64,000 nucleotides of DNA from Roseibium sp. (GTDB taxonomy: Bacteria > Pseudomonadota > Alphaproteobacteria > Rhizobiales > Stappiaceae): assembly GCA_017643925.1 (NCBI GenBank), contig JAEPML010000022.1, positions 1 to 64,000 on the forward strand, given 5' to 3'. Below the pieces are notes generated by a model. It saw only the letters and a list, made by a program, of their open reading frames with translations, was not told where the DNA came from and did not search any database. A program made the translations under genes and the position numbers. Shown piece by piece: positions 8,575 through 16,675 of the stretch (positions are counted from its first letter, which is position 1; each line of letters opens with the position of its first letter).

Positions 8575-10575
8575 TCAGGACGCGCGGGCCTTTGCTCGCG
8601 CGTTTTCCGTTTTCTGGATCGCAGTCAACAGGTGCCGATCCCGGTCGTAAACATCTGTATAGAACGCAATGTTGCCTTCAAGATCCGGCCAGGCGGTGAA
8701 ATAGGAGACGTAAACCGGGATGTCGCCGGCAACCTTCTCCTGCTCGTTTTTGCCAGCCGCAATCCTGGACGTGACATAATCCTTCGACTTGCCAAGCACA
8801 GCTGCCGCCATGCCCTTCGGATCGTGCAGGCGCACACATCCGTGGCTGAAGGCACGAACGTCCTTGTTGAACAAGCTCTTGGACGGCGTATCGTGCATGT
8901 AGATATGGTGCTTGTTCGGGAAGAGGATCTTCACTTCGCCAAGCGCGTTCTTGCGGCCCGGATACTGACGCACGTTGATGGACTGCTGTTTGGCAGCCAC
9001 CGCGTACCAGTCAACCGAGGAAGATGACACCTTGCGGCCACCCGGGGTAGACACCTCGTAGCCGGCACGATCAAGATAGCTCGGGTCCTGGGCCAGCTTG
9101 GGCAACATCTCGTTCACGATGATCGAATACGGCACACCCCAGTAAGGGTTGTACTCGACGATCTCGATCTTGTCGTAAAAGAAGTTGGTCTGGTTGGATT
9201 TCTTGCCGACCACAACACGCATGGAAAGCGGAATTTCACCAGGTGCGGAATAGGTCGCGGTGAATGCAGGCTGGTTTATAAAGACCTTGCGCTCGCCAAG
9301 CTTCTCCGGAAGCCAGCGGCTACGCTCCATCGCCAGCTCGACCTTTGCAATCTTCGCCGCGTTGGTCTCTCCAACCATAGCCTTGATGGTGTTCTTGCCG
9401 ACAATGCCATCCGGAGTGAGCTTGGCCTCTTTCTGGAAAGCCTTCACCAGGCTGACGAGCTCCGGTGAATACAGATCGGCACCATCATAGGCATCGAGCG
9501 TTTCCGCATGCGTTGCCAGAAGTTCAGAGGACCCGTTTCGCTGAATGGCAGCAACGATGTTCTTGAGTTCCGGGCTGGATTTACCGGCCTTCAGGAAGGT
9601 GCCCGGCGCAATGACAATCTGGTCGGCTTCCTTGTCTTCAGCCTTGAGACGCGCCAGTTCAGCGACCAGCTTCCTGTAATGATCGTTTTGCGGGTGATTG
9701 CCCGCCAATTCCGCCTCGACATCGAAAGCGGCACTCAGGCTTTCAAGCGCTGCTACGAGATCGACATCATGCCGAGGCAGATCGTGATATTGCGAGATTC
9801 GGTTCGGATCGACGCGTCCCCGCTTTGCATCAAGAATATAGGTCAGAGCCGCTGCGCTCAGTTCCATTTCAAATCGCATAGCAGCCGCATCGCGGGCATC
9901 GGCCTCAAGGCCAACGACAGCAGGCAGTGCGACGAAATAGTCGTCCGGGTTCAGAGCGTAGGTGTCGGCGTTGCGCAGAGCGCGGCGAAGCTTCGCTGCG
10001 CTCACGGTCGGCTTGCCGTCCTTGACCCATTGGAAATCGGGGTGTGCCCGATAGAACGCAATCAGGGCCTCTCCCACTTCCGGCAGGAGTTTCAAGGTCA
10101 TGTCCTTGAGCACCGGTCGGGATTGATCAAAGGCTGTCAGGACGACAGGCACCGTGGGCGTTACCGCTGTTTCGGCGGTTTCAGTCCCTTCCTGGCTTTC
10201 GGTCACCGGCGCGGTCGGGTCCGCCTCGGCCGTCTTCTTTTCAGAAAGCGGCGCCAGAGAGACCGCTTTCCAGGTATCGGCGGTGTAGTTCAGATAGCGC
10301 GGCGCGGACACCTTGGTACGTGCGACCTGTTTGCGAAGCTGATCCTGGCGGTCCCGCTCCTGCTGACGACGATGATTTTCCGGGTTGAACAACCGTTGAA
10401 AGAAGCCTTGGGCGGAGGCCGTTTCCACGCTCGCGGCCCCAAAGCCGGTAGCGACGACAGACACCATCAGGCAAGCCTTGAGCGAGTTTGTCAGCGCAGA
10501 CCTGCCGGGCCTGACCTTTTTGGCATCCCGCTCGTGCAAGCTTTGCGCCTGTTGCTTCATTTCATCTGCATGCAT
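8575..10575 (-). CDS. L,D-transpeptidase of the YcbB/LdtD type
   Basis: The product of about 666 residues forms 3-3 cross-links (or related linkages) in peptidoglycan. It has a cytoplasmic N-terminus, a membrane or signal segment (about residues 30-55, ending in SAQG), a Pro/Thr/Glu-rich linker, the helical scaffold domain of large LDTs, a peptidoglycan-binding domain (about 345-420, with LVSLVKAFQKEAKLTPDGIVG) and a YkuD catalytic domain with SHGCVRLHDP at about 575; its Cys is the nucleophile. The start is uncertain: ATG at 10575 is annotated, ATG at 10560 and TTG at 10590 are in frame. It is convergent with znuA and followed by no same-strand partner. Confidence 0.88.
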   Translation of the reverse strand: MHADEMKQQAQSLHERDAKKVRPGRSALTNSLKACLMVSVVATGFGAASVETASAQGFFQRLFNPENHRRQQERDRQDQLRKQVARTKVSAPRYLNYTADTWKAVSLAPLSEKKTAEADPTAPVTESQEGTETAETAVTPTVPVVLTAFDQSRPVLKDMTLKLLPEVGEALIAFYRAHPDFQWVKDGKPTVSAAKLRRALRNADTYALNPDDYFVALPAVVGLEADARDAAAMRFEMELSAAALTYILDAKRGRVDPNRISQYHDLPRHDVDLVAALESLSAAFDVEAELAGNHPQNDHYRKLVAELARLKAEDKEADQIVIAPGTFLKAGKSSPELKNIVAAIQRNGSSELLATHAETLDAYDGADLYSPELVSLVKAFQKEAKLTPDGIVGKNTIKAMVGETNAAKIAKVELAMERSRWLPEKLGERKVFINQPAFTATYSAPGEIPLSMRVVVGKKSNQTNFFYDKIEIVEYNPYWGVPYSIIVNEMLPKLAQDPSYLDRAGYEVSTPGGRKVSSSSVDWYAVAAKQQSINVRQYPGRKNALGEVKILFPNKHHIYMHDTPSKSLFNKDVRAFSHGCVRLHDPKGMAAAVLGKSKDYVTSRIAAGKNEQEKVAGDIPVYVSYFTAWPDLEGNIAFYTDVYDRDRHLLTAIQKTENARAKARAS

Positions 10576-11071
10576 TGTCTCAACCCGCAATCGTCAAATT
10601 GTTTGACCCGGCGCTTTGCCCTAGTGCACCGGGTGATCTTGTTCCCCGCCAAGGAAATCGGCTCTCCCAAATCGAGCCAAACATATCTGCCGTGTTTCTT
10701 CCTGAAACATCAAGCGCGATTCGACAAGAAACCGCATCAAATCGCGCCCCAGTGATGGTTAATACTATATCAGGCATCTGTATATCGTTAAGGGCATAGC
10801 GCTCCACGAGCCTTCGTTTTCACATCAGTGTGACGAAGCTGCATCGATTTATGCCACTTCTCTTGCAATCTCCGGGCCTAATACGCCGTTCAGACACGAG
10901 CTCCTGAAGGCAACACAACAAGAATGGCCTAGTCTTTCGCTGGAGGCACCAACCAGGCTGCAAACATCTTGTGCGCTGGAAGCGGTGGAAGCGTGACCCC
11001 GATCACGTTTCACAAGTTCGGGCTGGCTTATAGACATCTCACGCAAACGTGAATTCCACGATGAGGAAGCA
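10576..11071. other. Intergenic region between divergent LDT and HExxH genes
   Basis: No convincing gene is seen in these 496 bases. They must contain the divergent promoters of the L,D-transpeptidase and the HExxH protein. The only clear structure is a hairpin at 10812-10838: CTTCG and CGAAG outer arms and TCACA/TGTGA inner arms around TCAG, with a three-base bulge and no T-tract. It could be a processed leader or an operator. Confidence 0.5.
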
Positions 11072-11548
11072 ATGCCGTTCCAGTTCAATGTCGGAGACCA
11101 CTCGTCGCCAGTCTCCAGCTATACGAGCTTCAATTCCACCCAGTATTCAAAGTTGAAATGGGCGCGCAACAAGCTGTTTCGGATGGTGAAGAACAACCCG
11201 TCCTGCAATGCCTATTTTCGCTCCCTGCCCAACGGCCGGAGTCTGTCGAATATGATCAATGACAGCAGCATCTGGGTGAATTACGGCCCCATGATTTCAC
11301 CGCTGCATGGTCAGATCCATGTGCCGACCGGAGAAATTGCAATTGGAGATCGCGCGTTCAAAATGGGTAGATGGATGGTGCTTGCCACGATCATCCATGA
11401 GCTGGCCCACCACAATGGAGCGCCGATAACCGGTGGCAACACCTTGGCGGAAGAGGCCGTCTATCACTGTGGTCTCGGCACCGCAAAAGAGTATTTTGAA
11501 GGTGTGGACGATCCCCGCACCCCCTATGACCCACATGTTGGCGGATAG
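11072..11548 (+). CDS. Small HExxH zinc-metallopeptidase-like protein of unknown role
   Basis: The 158-residue product is not a protein I recognise by name. Residues 109-118 read HELAHHNGAP, a canonical HExxH zinc site (His109, Glu110, His113), and 15-20 residues later AEEAVYHCG offers an acidic third ligand (Glu127 or Glu128), the gluzincin arrangement. HELxHxxGAP-like sites resemble peptidase domains found in polymorphic toxins and conjugation or secretion effectors. It has no signal peptide, no membrane segment and no adjacent immunity-like gene. GAGGAAG lies just upstream of the ATG. A monocistronic housekeeping role is as possible as an effector role. Confidence 0.7.
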   Translation: MPFQFNVGDHSSPVSSYTSFNSTQYSKLKWARNKLFRMVKNNPSCNAYFRSLPNGRSLSNMINDSSIWVNYGPMISPLHGQIHVPTGEIAIGDRAFKMGRWMVLATIIHELAHHNGAPITGGNTLAEEAVYHCGLGTAKEYFEGVDDPRTPYDPHVGG

Positions 11549-11552
11549 AAAA

Positions 11553-11577
11553 AGAGCCCCAACGGTGTTGAGGCTCT
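11553..11577 (-). terminator. Terminator of ssb (bidirectional hairpin)
   Basis: AGAGCC-C-CAAC (11553-11563) and GTTG-A-GGCTCT (11567-11577) pair with one mismatch around GGT. Read on the minus strand the hairpin is followed by TTTTTC, a good end for ssb; on the plus strand the tail is weak. Confidence 0.75.
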
Positions 11578-11595
11578 CCTGAAAACAACTGGTTT

Positions 11596-12135
11596 CTAGA
11601 ACGGAATTTCGTCGTCCATCGGACCGGCGCCACCGCCACCACCGGATTGGCCACCAAAGCCGCCGCCTCCGCTGCCAGAGCCGCCACCGTAGCCTCCGCC
11701 GGAACCGCCCCCAAAGCCGCCTCCGCCGCCCTGGGGCTCGTTGCCGTAGTCAGGCAATCCGCCAGGCTGGCCACCGCCTTCGCCACGTCCGTCGAGCATG
11801 GTCAGGTTCGAGTTGAAGCCTTGCAGCACGACTTCGGTTGAATAGCGGTCCTGACCGGACTGGTCCTGCCATTTGCGCGTCTGCAGCTGGCCTTCCAGGT
11901 AAACCTTGGAGCCCTTGCGCAGGTAATTCTCAGCCACCTTGCAAAGCCCTTCGTTGAAGATCACCACCCGGTGCCATTCCGTCTTCTCGCGACGCTCGCC
12001 CGAGTTACGGTCACGCCAGGATTCAGAAGTCGCGATCCGCAAGTTGGCGATGGGGCGGCCATCCTGTGTTCTGCGGATTTCGGGATCCGCTCCAAGATTG
12101 CCCACCAAAATTACTTTGTTGACGCTGCCCGCCAT
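11596..12135 (-). CDS. ssb: Single-stranded DNA-binding protein
   Basis: The 179-residue product coats single-stranded DNA in replication, recombination and repair. It has an N-terminal OB fold (residues 1-110, starting MAGSVNKVILVGNLGADPE), a flexible Gly/Ser-rich linker with several GGGG runs (about 125-170) and the conserved acidic tip MDDEIPF that docks partner proteins. It is divergent from uvrA, an arrangement common in proteobacteria, and shares an intergenic region with a probable SOS box. Confidence 0.97.
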   Translation of the reverse strand: MAGSVNKVILVGNLGADPEIRRTQDGRPIANLRIATSESWRDRNSGERREKTEWHRVVIFNEGLCKVAENYLRKGSKVYLEGQLQTRKWQDQSGQDRYSTEVVLQGFNSNLTMLDGRGEGGGQPGGLPDYGNEPQGGGGGFGGGSGGGYGGGSGSGGGGFGGQSGGGGGAGPMDDEIPF

Positions 12136-12682
12136 TCTGCACTCCTGTTCGTTTTAGCGCGACTTTTCGGCCACCCTTCGTGCTTGCCGGGCACAACAGC
12201 AACTTCAATAAACCGCGCAGCATTGTGCTGCTACAAAGCAGAACCCTAAAGCTCCGCCAACTGTTTCGCCTTCATTTTTGTCCAGCTGCTCCCATTTTCC
12301 ACAGGGCAGCAACGCGAATTCATCACTCAGACTGCTTGAGAAGGGCCAATTCGGTCCCGCTCATCACCTCACCACAAGACCAATTGCGCCGGACAGTATC
12401 GATGACTGCATGGTCTGCAGCATGCATGTCGCCAGATGTCAGGAGTAATCCCCTTATATACACATCTTGTACTTGTTTTGTTCTTATCACTTCTGTAAAA
12501 ACGATTCAACAGTCGCACGCGCAAGGTCCCATTGTCGCCAGTGATGAAAATGCCCCACTGGAAGCTCAGGATGAAACTGCTATATCGGAGAAATGGCGAA
12601 CCGGGTTTCGGGGCGTGAATGACACATCTATGCATGCAATGGCCGGGGCGTTTGGCATTGCATTAAGTCGGAAAGAACGAAA
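12136..12682. other. Divergent ssb/uvrA promoter region
   Basis: These 547 bases separate the two divergent repair genes and carry no supported gene. In-frame open stretches run through it but lack family resemblance and start signals. The one recognisable site is the SOS-box-like sequence at 12469-12483, which is about 200 bases from uvrA and 330 bases from ssb. Confidence 0.6.
12469..12483 (+). promoter_or_regulatory. Probable LexA (SOS) box upstream of uvrA
   Basis: GTACTTGTTTTGTTC matches the alphaproteobacterial LexA direct-repeat consensus GTTC-N7-GTTC at seven of eight specified bases. The T-rich spacer is also typical of the family. Its location before uvrA and ssb, both classical SOS genes, supports the call. 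Confidence 0.65.
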
Positions 12683-15613
12683 ATGACGACATCCAAGAGC
12701 TCAGGTCTGGACGACTCCTGGAAAAGCGACCGAACGAAGGTCATCAGCGTCAAAGGGGCTCGTGAGCACAATCTGAAGGGCGTCGATCTTGACCTCCCCC
12801 GCGATCGCCTGATCGTCATGACCGGCCTTTCCGGATCCGGCAAATCCTCCCTCGCGTTCGACACGATCTATGCTGAAGGCCAGCGCCGCTATGTCGAGAG
12901 CCTGTCGGCCTATGCGCGCCAGTTCCTGGAAATGATGCAAAAGCCGGATGTCGACCAGATTGACGGTCTTTCACCTGCCATTTCCATCGAACAGAAAACC
13001 ACCTCACGGAACCCGCGCTCGACCGTCGGAACGGTGACCGAGATCTATGACTACATGCGCCTCTTGTTTGCGCGCGTCGGCATCCCCTATTCCCCTGCAA
13101 CCGGATTGCCGATCGAAAGCCAGACCGTCAGCCAGATGGTCGACCGGGTCATGGAGCTGGAGGAAGGGGCCCGGCTCTATCTTCTTGCGCCGATGGTGCG
13201 CGGCCGGAAGGGTGAGTATCGCAAGGAACTTGCCGAGCTCATGAAAAAGGGCTTCCAGCGGGTCAAGATCGACGGCACCTTCTACGAAATCGCGGACGCG
13301 CCGGCTCTCGACAAGAAATACAAGCACGACATCGATGTTGTCGTGGACCGTCTAGTCGTGCGCGATGATATCGCGGGACGGCTGGCGGACAGCCTCGAGA
13401 CGGCCCTGAAACTGGCCGATGGCATTGCGATTGCCGAATTTGCCGACCAGACAGACGAGAACGGCGATCCCAAGCGCCTGATATTCTCCGAGAAATTTGC
13501 CTGCCCGGTGTCCGGCTTCACAATTCCGGAGATCGAACCCCGGCTGTTCTCCTTCAACAATCCCTTCGGCGCCTGCCCGACCTGTGACGGTCTCGGAACG
13601 ACGCTGGCCTTCGAAGAAGATCTTGTCGTGCCCGACCATTCTCTGTCCTTGCGGGAAGGTGCGGTGCTGCCCTGGGCAAAGACCGGCTCCACCTCCCCCT
13701 ACTACGCCCAGACCCTGGAAGCGCTTTGCAAGCACTACAAGGTTGGCATGGCGACGCCCTGGAAGGACCTTCCCGAAGAGGTTCAGGACGCTATCCTGCA
13801 CGGGACGGGCAAGACCAAGATCGAGTTCGTCTATGACGACGGTGTTCGAAGCTACCGGGCTGAGAAGACCTTTGAAGGCGTTATCGGCAACATCGAGAGG
13901 CGGTGGCGCGAAACCGAGTCCACCTGGGTCCGGGAAGAACTGGCGCGGTTCCAGTCGGACCACGCCTGCCCTGCCTGTGGCGGCTACCGCCTGAAACCGG
14001 AAGCTCTCGCCGTCAAGATTGCAGGCAAACATATCGGCCACATCACAGAATTCTCGATCCGTCAGGCACGCGACTGGTTCGAGGAGCTGCCGGCCCAACT
14101 GAATGAAAAACAGACAGAAATTGCAGGTCGAATCCTGAAGGAAATTCGCGAGCGATTGAAGTTCCTCAACGATGTTGGCCTGGAATATCTGACGCTGTCC
14201 CGGTCCTCCGGCACCCTGTCAGGTGGTGAAAGCCAGCGTATCCGGCTGGCCTCCCAGATCGGATCGGGGCTGACCGGCGTCCTTTATGTTCTCGACGAGC
14301 CGTCCATCGGACTTCACCAGCGCGACAATGCTCGGCTGCTCGAGACGCTCAAACACTTGAGGGATCTCGGCAATACGGTGATCGTGGTGGAACACGACGA
14401 AGACGCTGTCCTGACCGCCGATTATGTGGTTGACGTCGGTCCTGGCGCTGGTGTTCATGGCGGCCAGGTGGTTGCCAAGGGGACGCCTGCAGAGGTTATG
14501 GCCAACCCGAATTCCCTGACGGGTGAATACCTGTCCGGCAAAAAGCTGATCTCGCGTCCCGAAGAACGGCGCAAGATCAACAAGAAGCGGCAGTTGTCGG
14601 TGCGTGGCGCGCGTGGCAACAACCTCAAGGACATTGATGTCGATGTGCCGTTGAGCACGTTTACCTGTGTGACCGGCGTTTCAGGAGGCGGCAAGTCCAC
14701 CTTCCTGATCGACACCTTGTACAAGGCGGCCGCACGCAGACTGAACGGTGCACGCGACAATCCGGCACCGCATGACCGGATCGAAGGCTTCGAGGTCCTC
14801 GACAAGGTGATTGATATCGACCAGTCACCGATTGGCCGGACACCTCGCTCTAATCCGGCGACATATACAGGTGCCTTTACACCAATCCGCGAATGGTTCG
14901 CCGGCATGCCGGAGGCGAAGGCCCGCGGTTACCAGCCCGGCCGTTTCTCGTTCAACGTCAAGGGTGGACGTTGCGAGGCGTGCCAGGGTGACGGCGTCAT
15001 CAAGATCGAAATGCACTTCCTGCCGGATGTTTATGTGACCTGCGATGTCTGCAAGGGAAAGCGCTATAACAGGGAAACGCTCGAGGTCGAGTTCAAGGGT
15101 AAGTCGATTGCCGATGTGCTTGATATGACCGTCGAGGAAGCAGCCGAGTTCTTCTCTGCAGTACCGGCTGTTCGGGACAAGATGGAGACCCTCGCCCGCG
15201 TCGGTCTGGGATATATCAAGGTCGGCCAGCAAGCGACGACCCTTTCCGGTGGTGAGGCTCAGCGTGTGAAACTGGCCAAGGAGCTTTCAAAGCGTTCAAC
15301 CGGTCGGACGCTCTATATTCTTGACGAACCGACCACCGGCCTGCACTTCCATGACGTGGCAAAACTGCTGGACGTTCTGCATGAGCTCGTTGACCAGGGA
15401 AATACGGTTCTGGTCATTGAACATAACCTGGAGGTCATCAAGACCGCTGACTGGATCATCGACCTTGGTCCAGAGGGCGGCGATGGTGGCGGTACAATCG
15501 TCGCCACAGGTCGGCCGGAAGATGTCGCGGACGTTGCGGAAAGCTACACCGGACAGTTTCTGCACGAGCTTCTACTGCGCAGACCGCAACGAGCGCCTGA
15601 CGCCGCAGAGTAG
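12683..15613 (+). CDS. uvrA: Excinuclease ABC subunit A
   Basis: The 976-residue product is the damage-recognition ATPase of nucleotide excision repair. Both ABC modules are present: Walker A GLSGSGKSS near residue 47 and GVSGGGKST near 665, with signatures LSGGESQR and LSGGEAQR. The C-terminal zinc finger CEACQGDG...CDVCKG is intact. The first finger reads ACPVSGFT...GACPTC, so one of four expected cysteines is a serine; I recall this variant in other alphaproteobacteria. GGAAAG precedes the ATG. Full length for the family. Confidence 0.98.
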   Translation: MTTSKSSGLDDSWKSDRTKVISVKGAREHNLKGVDLDLPRDRLIVMTGLSGSGKSSLAFDTIYAEGQRRYVESLSAYARQFLEMMQKPDVDQIDGLSPAISIEQKTTSRNPRSTVGTVTEIYDYMRLLFARVGIPYSPATGLPIESQTVSQMVDRVMELEEGARLYLLAPMVRGRKGEYRKELAELMKKGFQRVKIDGTFYEIADAPALDKKYKHDIDVVVDRLVVRDDIAGRLADSLETALKLADGIAIAEFADQTDENGDPKRLIFSEKFACPVSGFTIPEIEPRLFSFNNPFGACPTCDGLGTTLAFEEDLVVPDHSLSLREGAVLPWAKTGSTSPYYAQTLEALCKHYKVGMATPWKDLPEEVQDAILHGTGKTKIEFVYDDGVRSYRAEKTFEGVIGNIERRWRETESTWVREELARFQSDHACPACGGYRLKPEALAVKIAGKHIGHITEFSIRQARDWFEELPAQLNEKQTEIAGRILKEIRERLKFLNDVGLEYLTLSRSSGTLSGGESQRIRLASQIGSGLTGVLYVLDEPSIGLHQRDNARLLETLKHLRDLGNTVIVVEHDEDAVLTADYVVDVGPGAGVHGGQVVAKGTPAEVMANPNSLTGEYLSGKKLISRPEERRKINKKRQLSVRGARGNNLKDIDVDVPLSTFTCVTGVSGGGKSTFLIDTLYKAAARRLNGARDNPAPHDRIEGFEVLDKVIDIDQSPIGRTPRSNPATYTGAFTPIREWFAGMPEAKARGYQPGRFSFNVKGGRCEACQGDGVIKIEMHFLPDVYVTCDVCKGKRYNRETLEVEFKGKSIADVLDMTVEEAAEFFSAVPAVRDKMETLARVGLGYIKVGQQATTLSGGEAQRVKLAKELSKRSTGRTLYILDEPTTGLHFHDVAKLLDVLHELVDQGNTVLVIEHNLEVIKTADWIIDLGPEGGDGGGTIVATGRPEDVADVAESYTGQFLHELLLRRPQRAPDAAE

Positions 15614-15658
15614 CAAATACAGCCAGCTTCAACCGATTAGTAGTGCGCCGCAACAATG

Positions 15659-15726
15659 TTATGGCGCTCTTTGTTTTCATTAACCAATTTCGAATCATCG
15701 CAACAATTCCTTTCCACATTTTTTGC
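15659..15726 (+). promoter_or_regulatory. Conserved upstream element of DUF1127/sRNA unit A
   Basis: TTATGG (15659-15664), TTTTCATTAACCA (15674-15686) and ATTTTTTGC (15718-15726) recur in the same order before the second unit at 16241-16282. The shared order suggests duplicated promoter or activator sites. No confident -35/-10 pair or heat-shock sigma site could be assigned. Confidence 0.45.
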
Positions 15727-15848
15727 GTTGCACAAAATGCATGCCTGACATGCAAACTTGGCACTACAGAAACGAAAAACCGCGACGTATATGTTGATCA
15801 ACAACGCAGCGAGACGCACAGACGGCTCGCCATTTAAGGAATAAGAGA

Positions 15849-16001
15849 ATGTTCGACACAGTTCGGCAAAAATACAGCAGCTGGGTTAGCTACCGTCGCG
15901 CGGTTGACGAATTGTCCCGCCTGTCTACTCGCGAACTCAACGACCTCGGCATCAGCCGCAGCGAAATCAAGTTTGTCGCTCGTCGCTCGAGCGAAGGCTA
16001 A
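15849..16001 (+). CDS. DUF1127 micro-protein A
   Basis: The 50-residue product begins MFDTVRQKYSSW and carries the DUF1127 core LSRLSTRELNDLGISRSEI. AAGGA lies eight bases before the ATG. DUF1127 proteins are tiny Arg-rich alphaproteobacterial proteins; in Rhodobacter one of them (CcaF1) is co-transcribed with the CcsR sRNAs and acts in RNA turnover and stress response. Here too the gene is followed within 20 bases by anti-Shine-Dalgarno hairpins. The 49-residue paralogue lies 400 bases downstream. Confidence 0.9.
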   Translation: MFDTVRQKYSSWVSYRRAVDELSRLSTRELNDLGISRSEIKFVARRSSEG

Positions 16002-16017
16002 CAGAACTCAGAAATCG

Positions 16018-16137
16018 CGTCCCGAGGCATCCTCCTCCCAGCCAACGGACGTGTGACACGCGGGGCATCCTCCTCCCAGCCCTGCCAGTCGAAACGACGC
16101 CCGCCAGTACCTCCTCCCACTGGCGGGCGTTCGTTTG
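16018..16137 (+). ncRNA. Cuckoo/CcsR-like sRNA region A with three anti-SD stem-loops
   Basis: Three hairpins present a CCTCCTCCC loop. Hairpin 1 (16018-16051) pairs CGTCC/GGACG and GGC/GCC around a 12-base loop. Hairpin 2 (16061-16084) pairs CGGGGC/GCCCTG around an identical loop. Hairpin 3 has a perfect 12-bp stem (16097-16108 with 16119-16130) around ACCTCCTCCC and is followed by a modest T-rich tail, so it may end the RNA. Loops complementary to the Shine-Dalgarno sequence, downstream of a DUF1127 gene, define the alphaproteobacterial cuckoo (CcsR, alpha-r14) RNAs. The RNA probably matures from the DUF1127 transcript; its ends are estimates. Confidence 0.8.
16026..16081 (+). repeat. Exact 18-bp direct repeat carrying the anti-SD loops
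   Basis: The 18-base sequence from GGCATCC to CCCAGCC occurs at 16026-16043 and again at 16064-16081. It contains the whole loop and inner stem of hairpins 1 and 2, which implies internal duplication of a regulatory hairpin. Confidence 0.85.
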
Positions 16138-16240
16138 TCCGGACACACCTTTCCCAAAACAGATTATCCAAGTCGCCAGCGGCATGCTGCGTATGCTCGC
16201 GCGTGCACATCCAGATGGTGCATTCGCGGCGCTCACGTTG

Positions 16241-16282
16241 TTATGGTTTTCCATTAACCATCTGATGAATTGCATTTTTTGC
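16241..16282 (+). promoter_or_regulatory. Conserved upstream element of DUF1127/sRNA unit B
   Basis: TTATGG (16241-16246) runs directly into TTTTCCATTAACCA (16247-16260), followed by ATTTTTTGC (16274-16282). It parallels the element before unit A but is more compact. Confidence 0.45.
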
Positions 16283-16408
16283 ATATCAGCCGCGCGAAAT
16301 TCCCCCTACCTCGCACTGCACAATTTCCCTATCTTCCAACTGTAAGAGATGAACGGGCCAGACGCCGATCCGGGTGCCATGGCCACTAGATAGCGAAAGG
16401 CCTCAAAA

Positions 16409-16558
16409 ATGATCGACTCAGTAGTTCGCAAATACAACACCTGGAAACGCTACCGTCAGACCTATGACGAGCTGTCCAACCTGTCCAACCGTGAACTGAC
16501 GGATCTGGGCATTGCCCGCGCAGACATCGCACATTACGCGCGCCAGTCTGCGAAATAA
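16409..16558 (+). CDS. DUF1127 micro-protein B
   Basis: The 49-residue product begins MIDSVVRKYNTW and has the core LSNLSNRELTDLGIARADI. AAAGG lies eight bases before the ATG. It matches micro-protein A at about half of its positions without gaps (M-x-D-x-V-R-x-KY-x-x-W, Y-R, D-E-L-S-L-S-x-R-E-L-x-DLGI), so the two are tandem paralogues. It precedes its own anti-Shine-Dalgarno RNA. Role as for copy A: probable RNA-binding or turnover factor coupled to the sRNA. Confidence 0.9.
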   Translation: MIDSVVRKYNTWKRYRQTYDELSNLSNRELTDLGIARADIAHYARQSAK

Positions 16559-16563
16559 GAATT

Positions 16564-16675
16564 CACACACCGGAAGTCTCCTCCTCCCATCTTCCGGTTT
16601 CGTGAAACTGCCCAAGAGGCAGACCCCAAAAACGCTTGCCGGATCCTCCCACCGGCGGGCGTTTTTCCTTTTTTG
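16564..16675 (+). ncRNA. Cuckoo/CcsR-like sRNA B, canonical two-hairpin form
   Basis: Hairpin 1 pairs ACCGGAAG (16569-16576) with CTTCCGGT (16591-16598) around a 14-base loop containing CTCCTCCTCCC. A small CTGCC/GGCAG hairpin (16608-16622) follows. The last hairpin pairs 16631-16642 with 16652-16663 (12 bp, two G-U pairs) around ATCCTCCCA and leads into TTTTTCC then six T. Two exposed CCTCC loops with the second in the terminator is the described cuckoo architecture. Expected targets are ribosome-binding sites of mRNAs; none can be named from this window. Confidence 0.85.
16628..16674 (+). terminator. Intrinsic terminator of DUF1127 B/sRNA B transcript
   Basis: A 15-bp stem, counting the flanking AAA/TTT pairs, around a nine-base CCTCCC loop is followed by two T runs. 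It doubles as the 3' regulatory hairpin of sRNA B. Confidence 0.85.

Noticed and set aside
9508..10755. 415-codon plus-strand frame
   Set aside because: Antisense to the L,D-transpeptidase gene, whose HGCVRL motif is unambiguous.
10849..11088. 79-codon minus-strand frame before the HExxH gene
   Set aside because: No family, no ribosome-binding site, overlaps the well-supported start of the HExxH gene.
12180..12686. 168-codon plus-strand frame between ssb and uvrA
   Set aside because: It covers the divergent promoter region and SOS box, overlaps the uvrA start and reads like non-coding sequence.
12683..15613. Damaged uvrA because a zinc-finger Cys is missing
   Set aside because: The rest of the protein is intact and I recall the CPVSG variant in other alphaproteobacteria, so this is lineage variation.
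16018..16675. CRISPR-like array from the repeated CCTCCTCCC segments
   Set aside because: Repeats are few, short and palindromic-stemmed, spacing is irregular, and no cas gene is present; anti-SD sRNA hairpins explain them.
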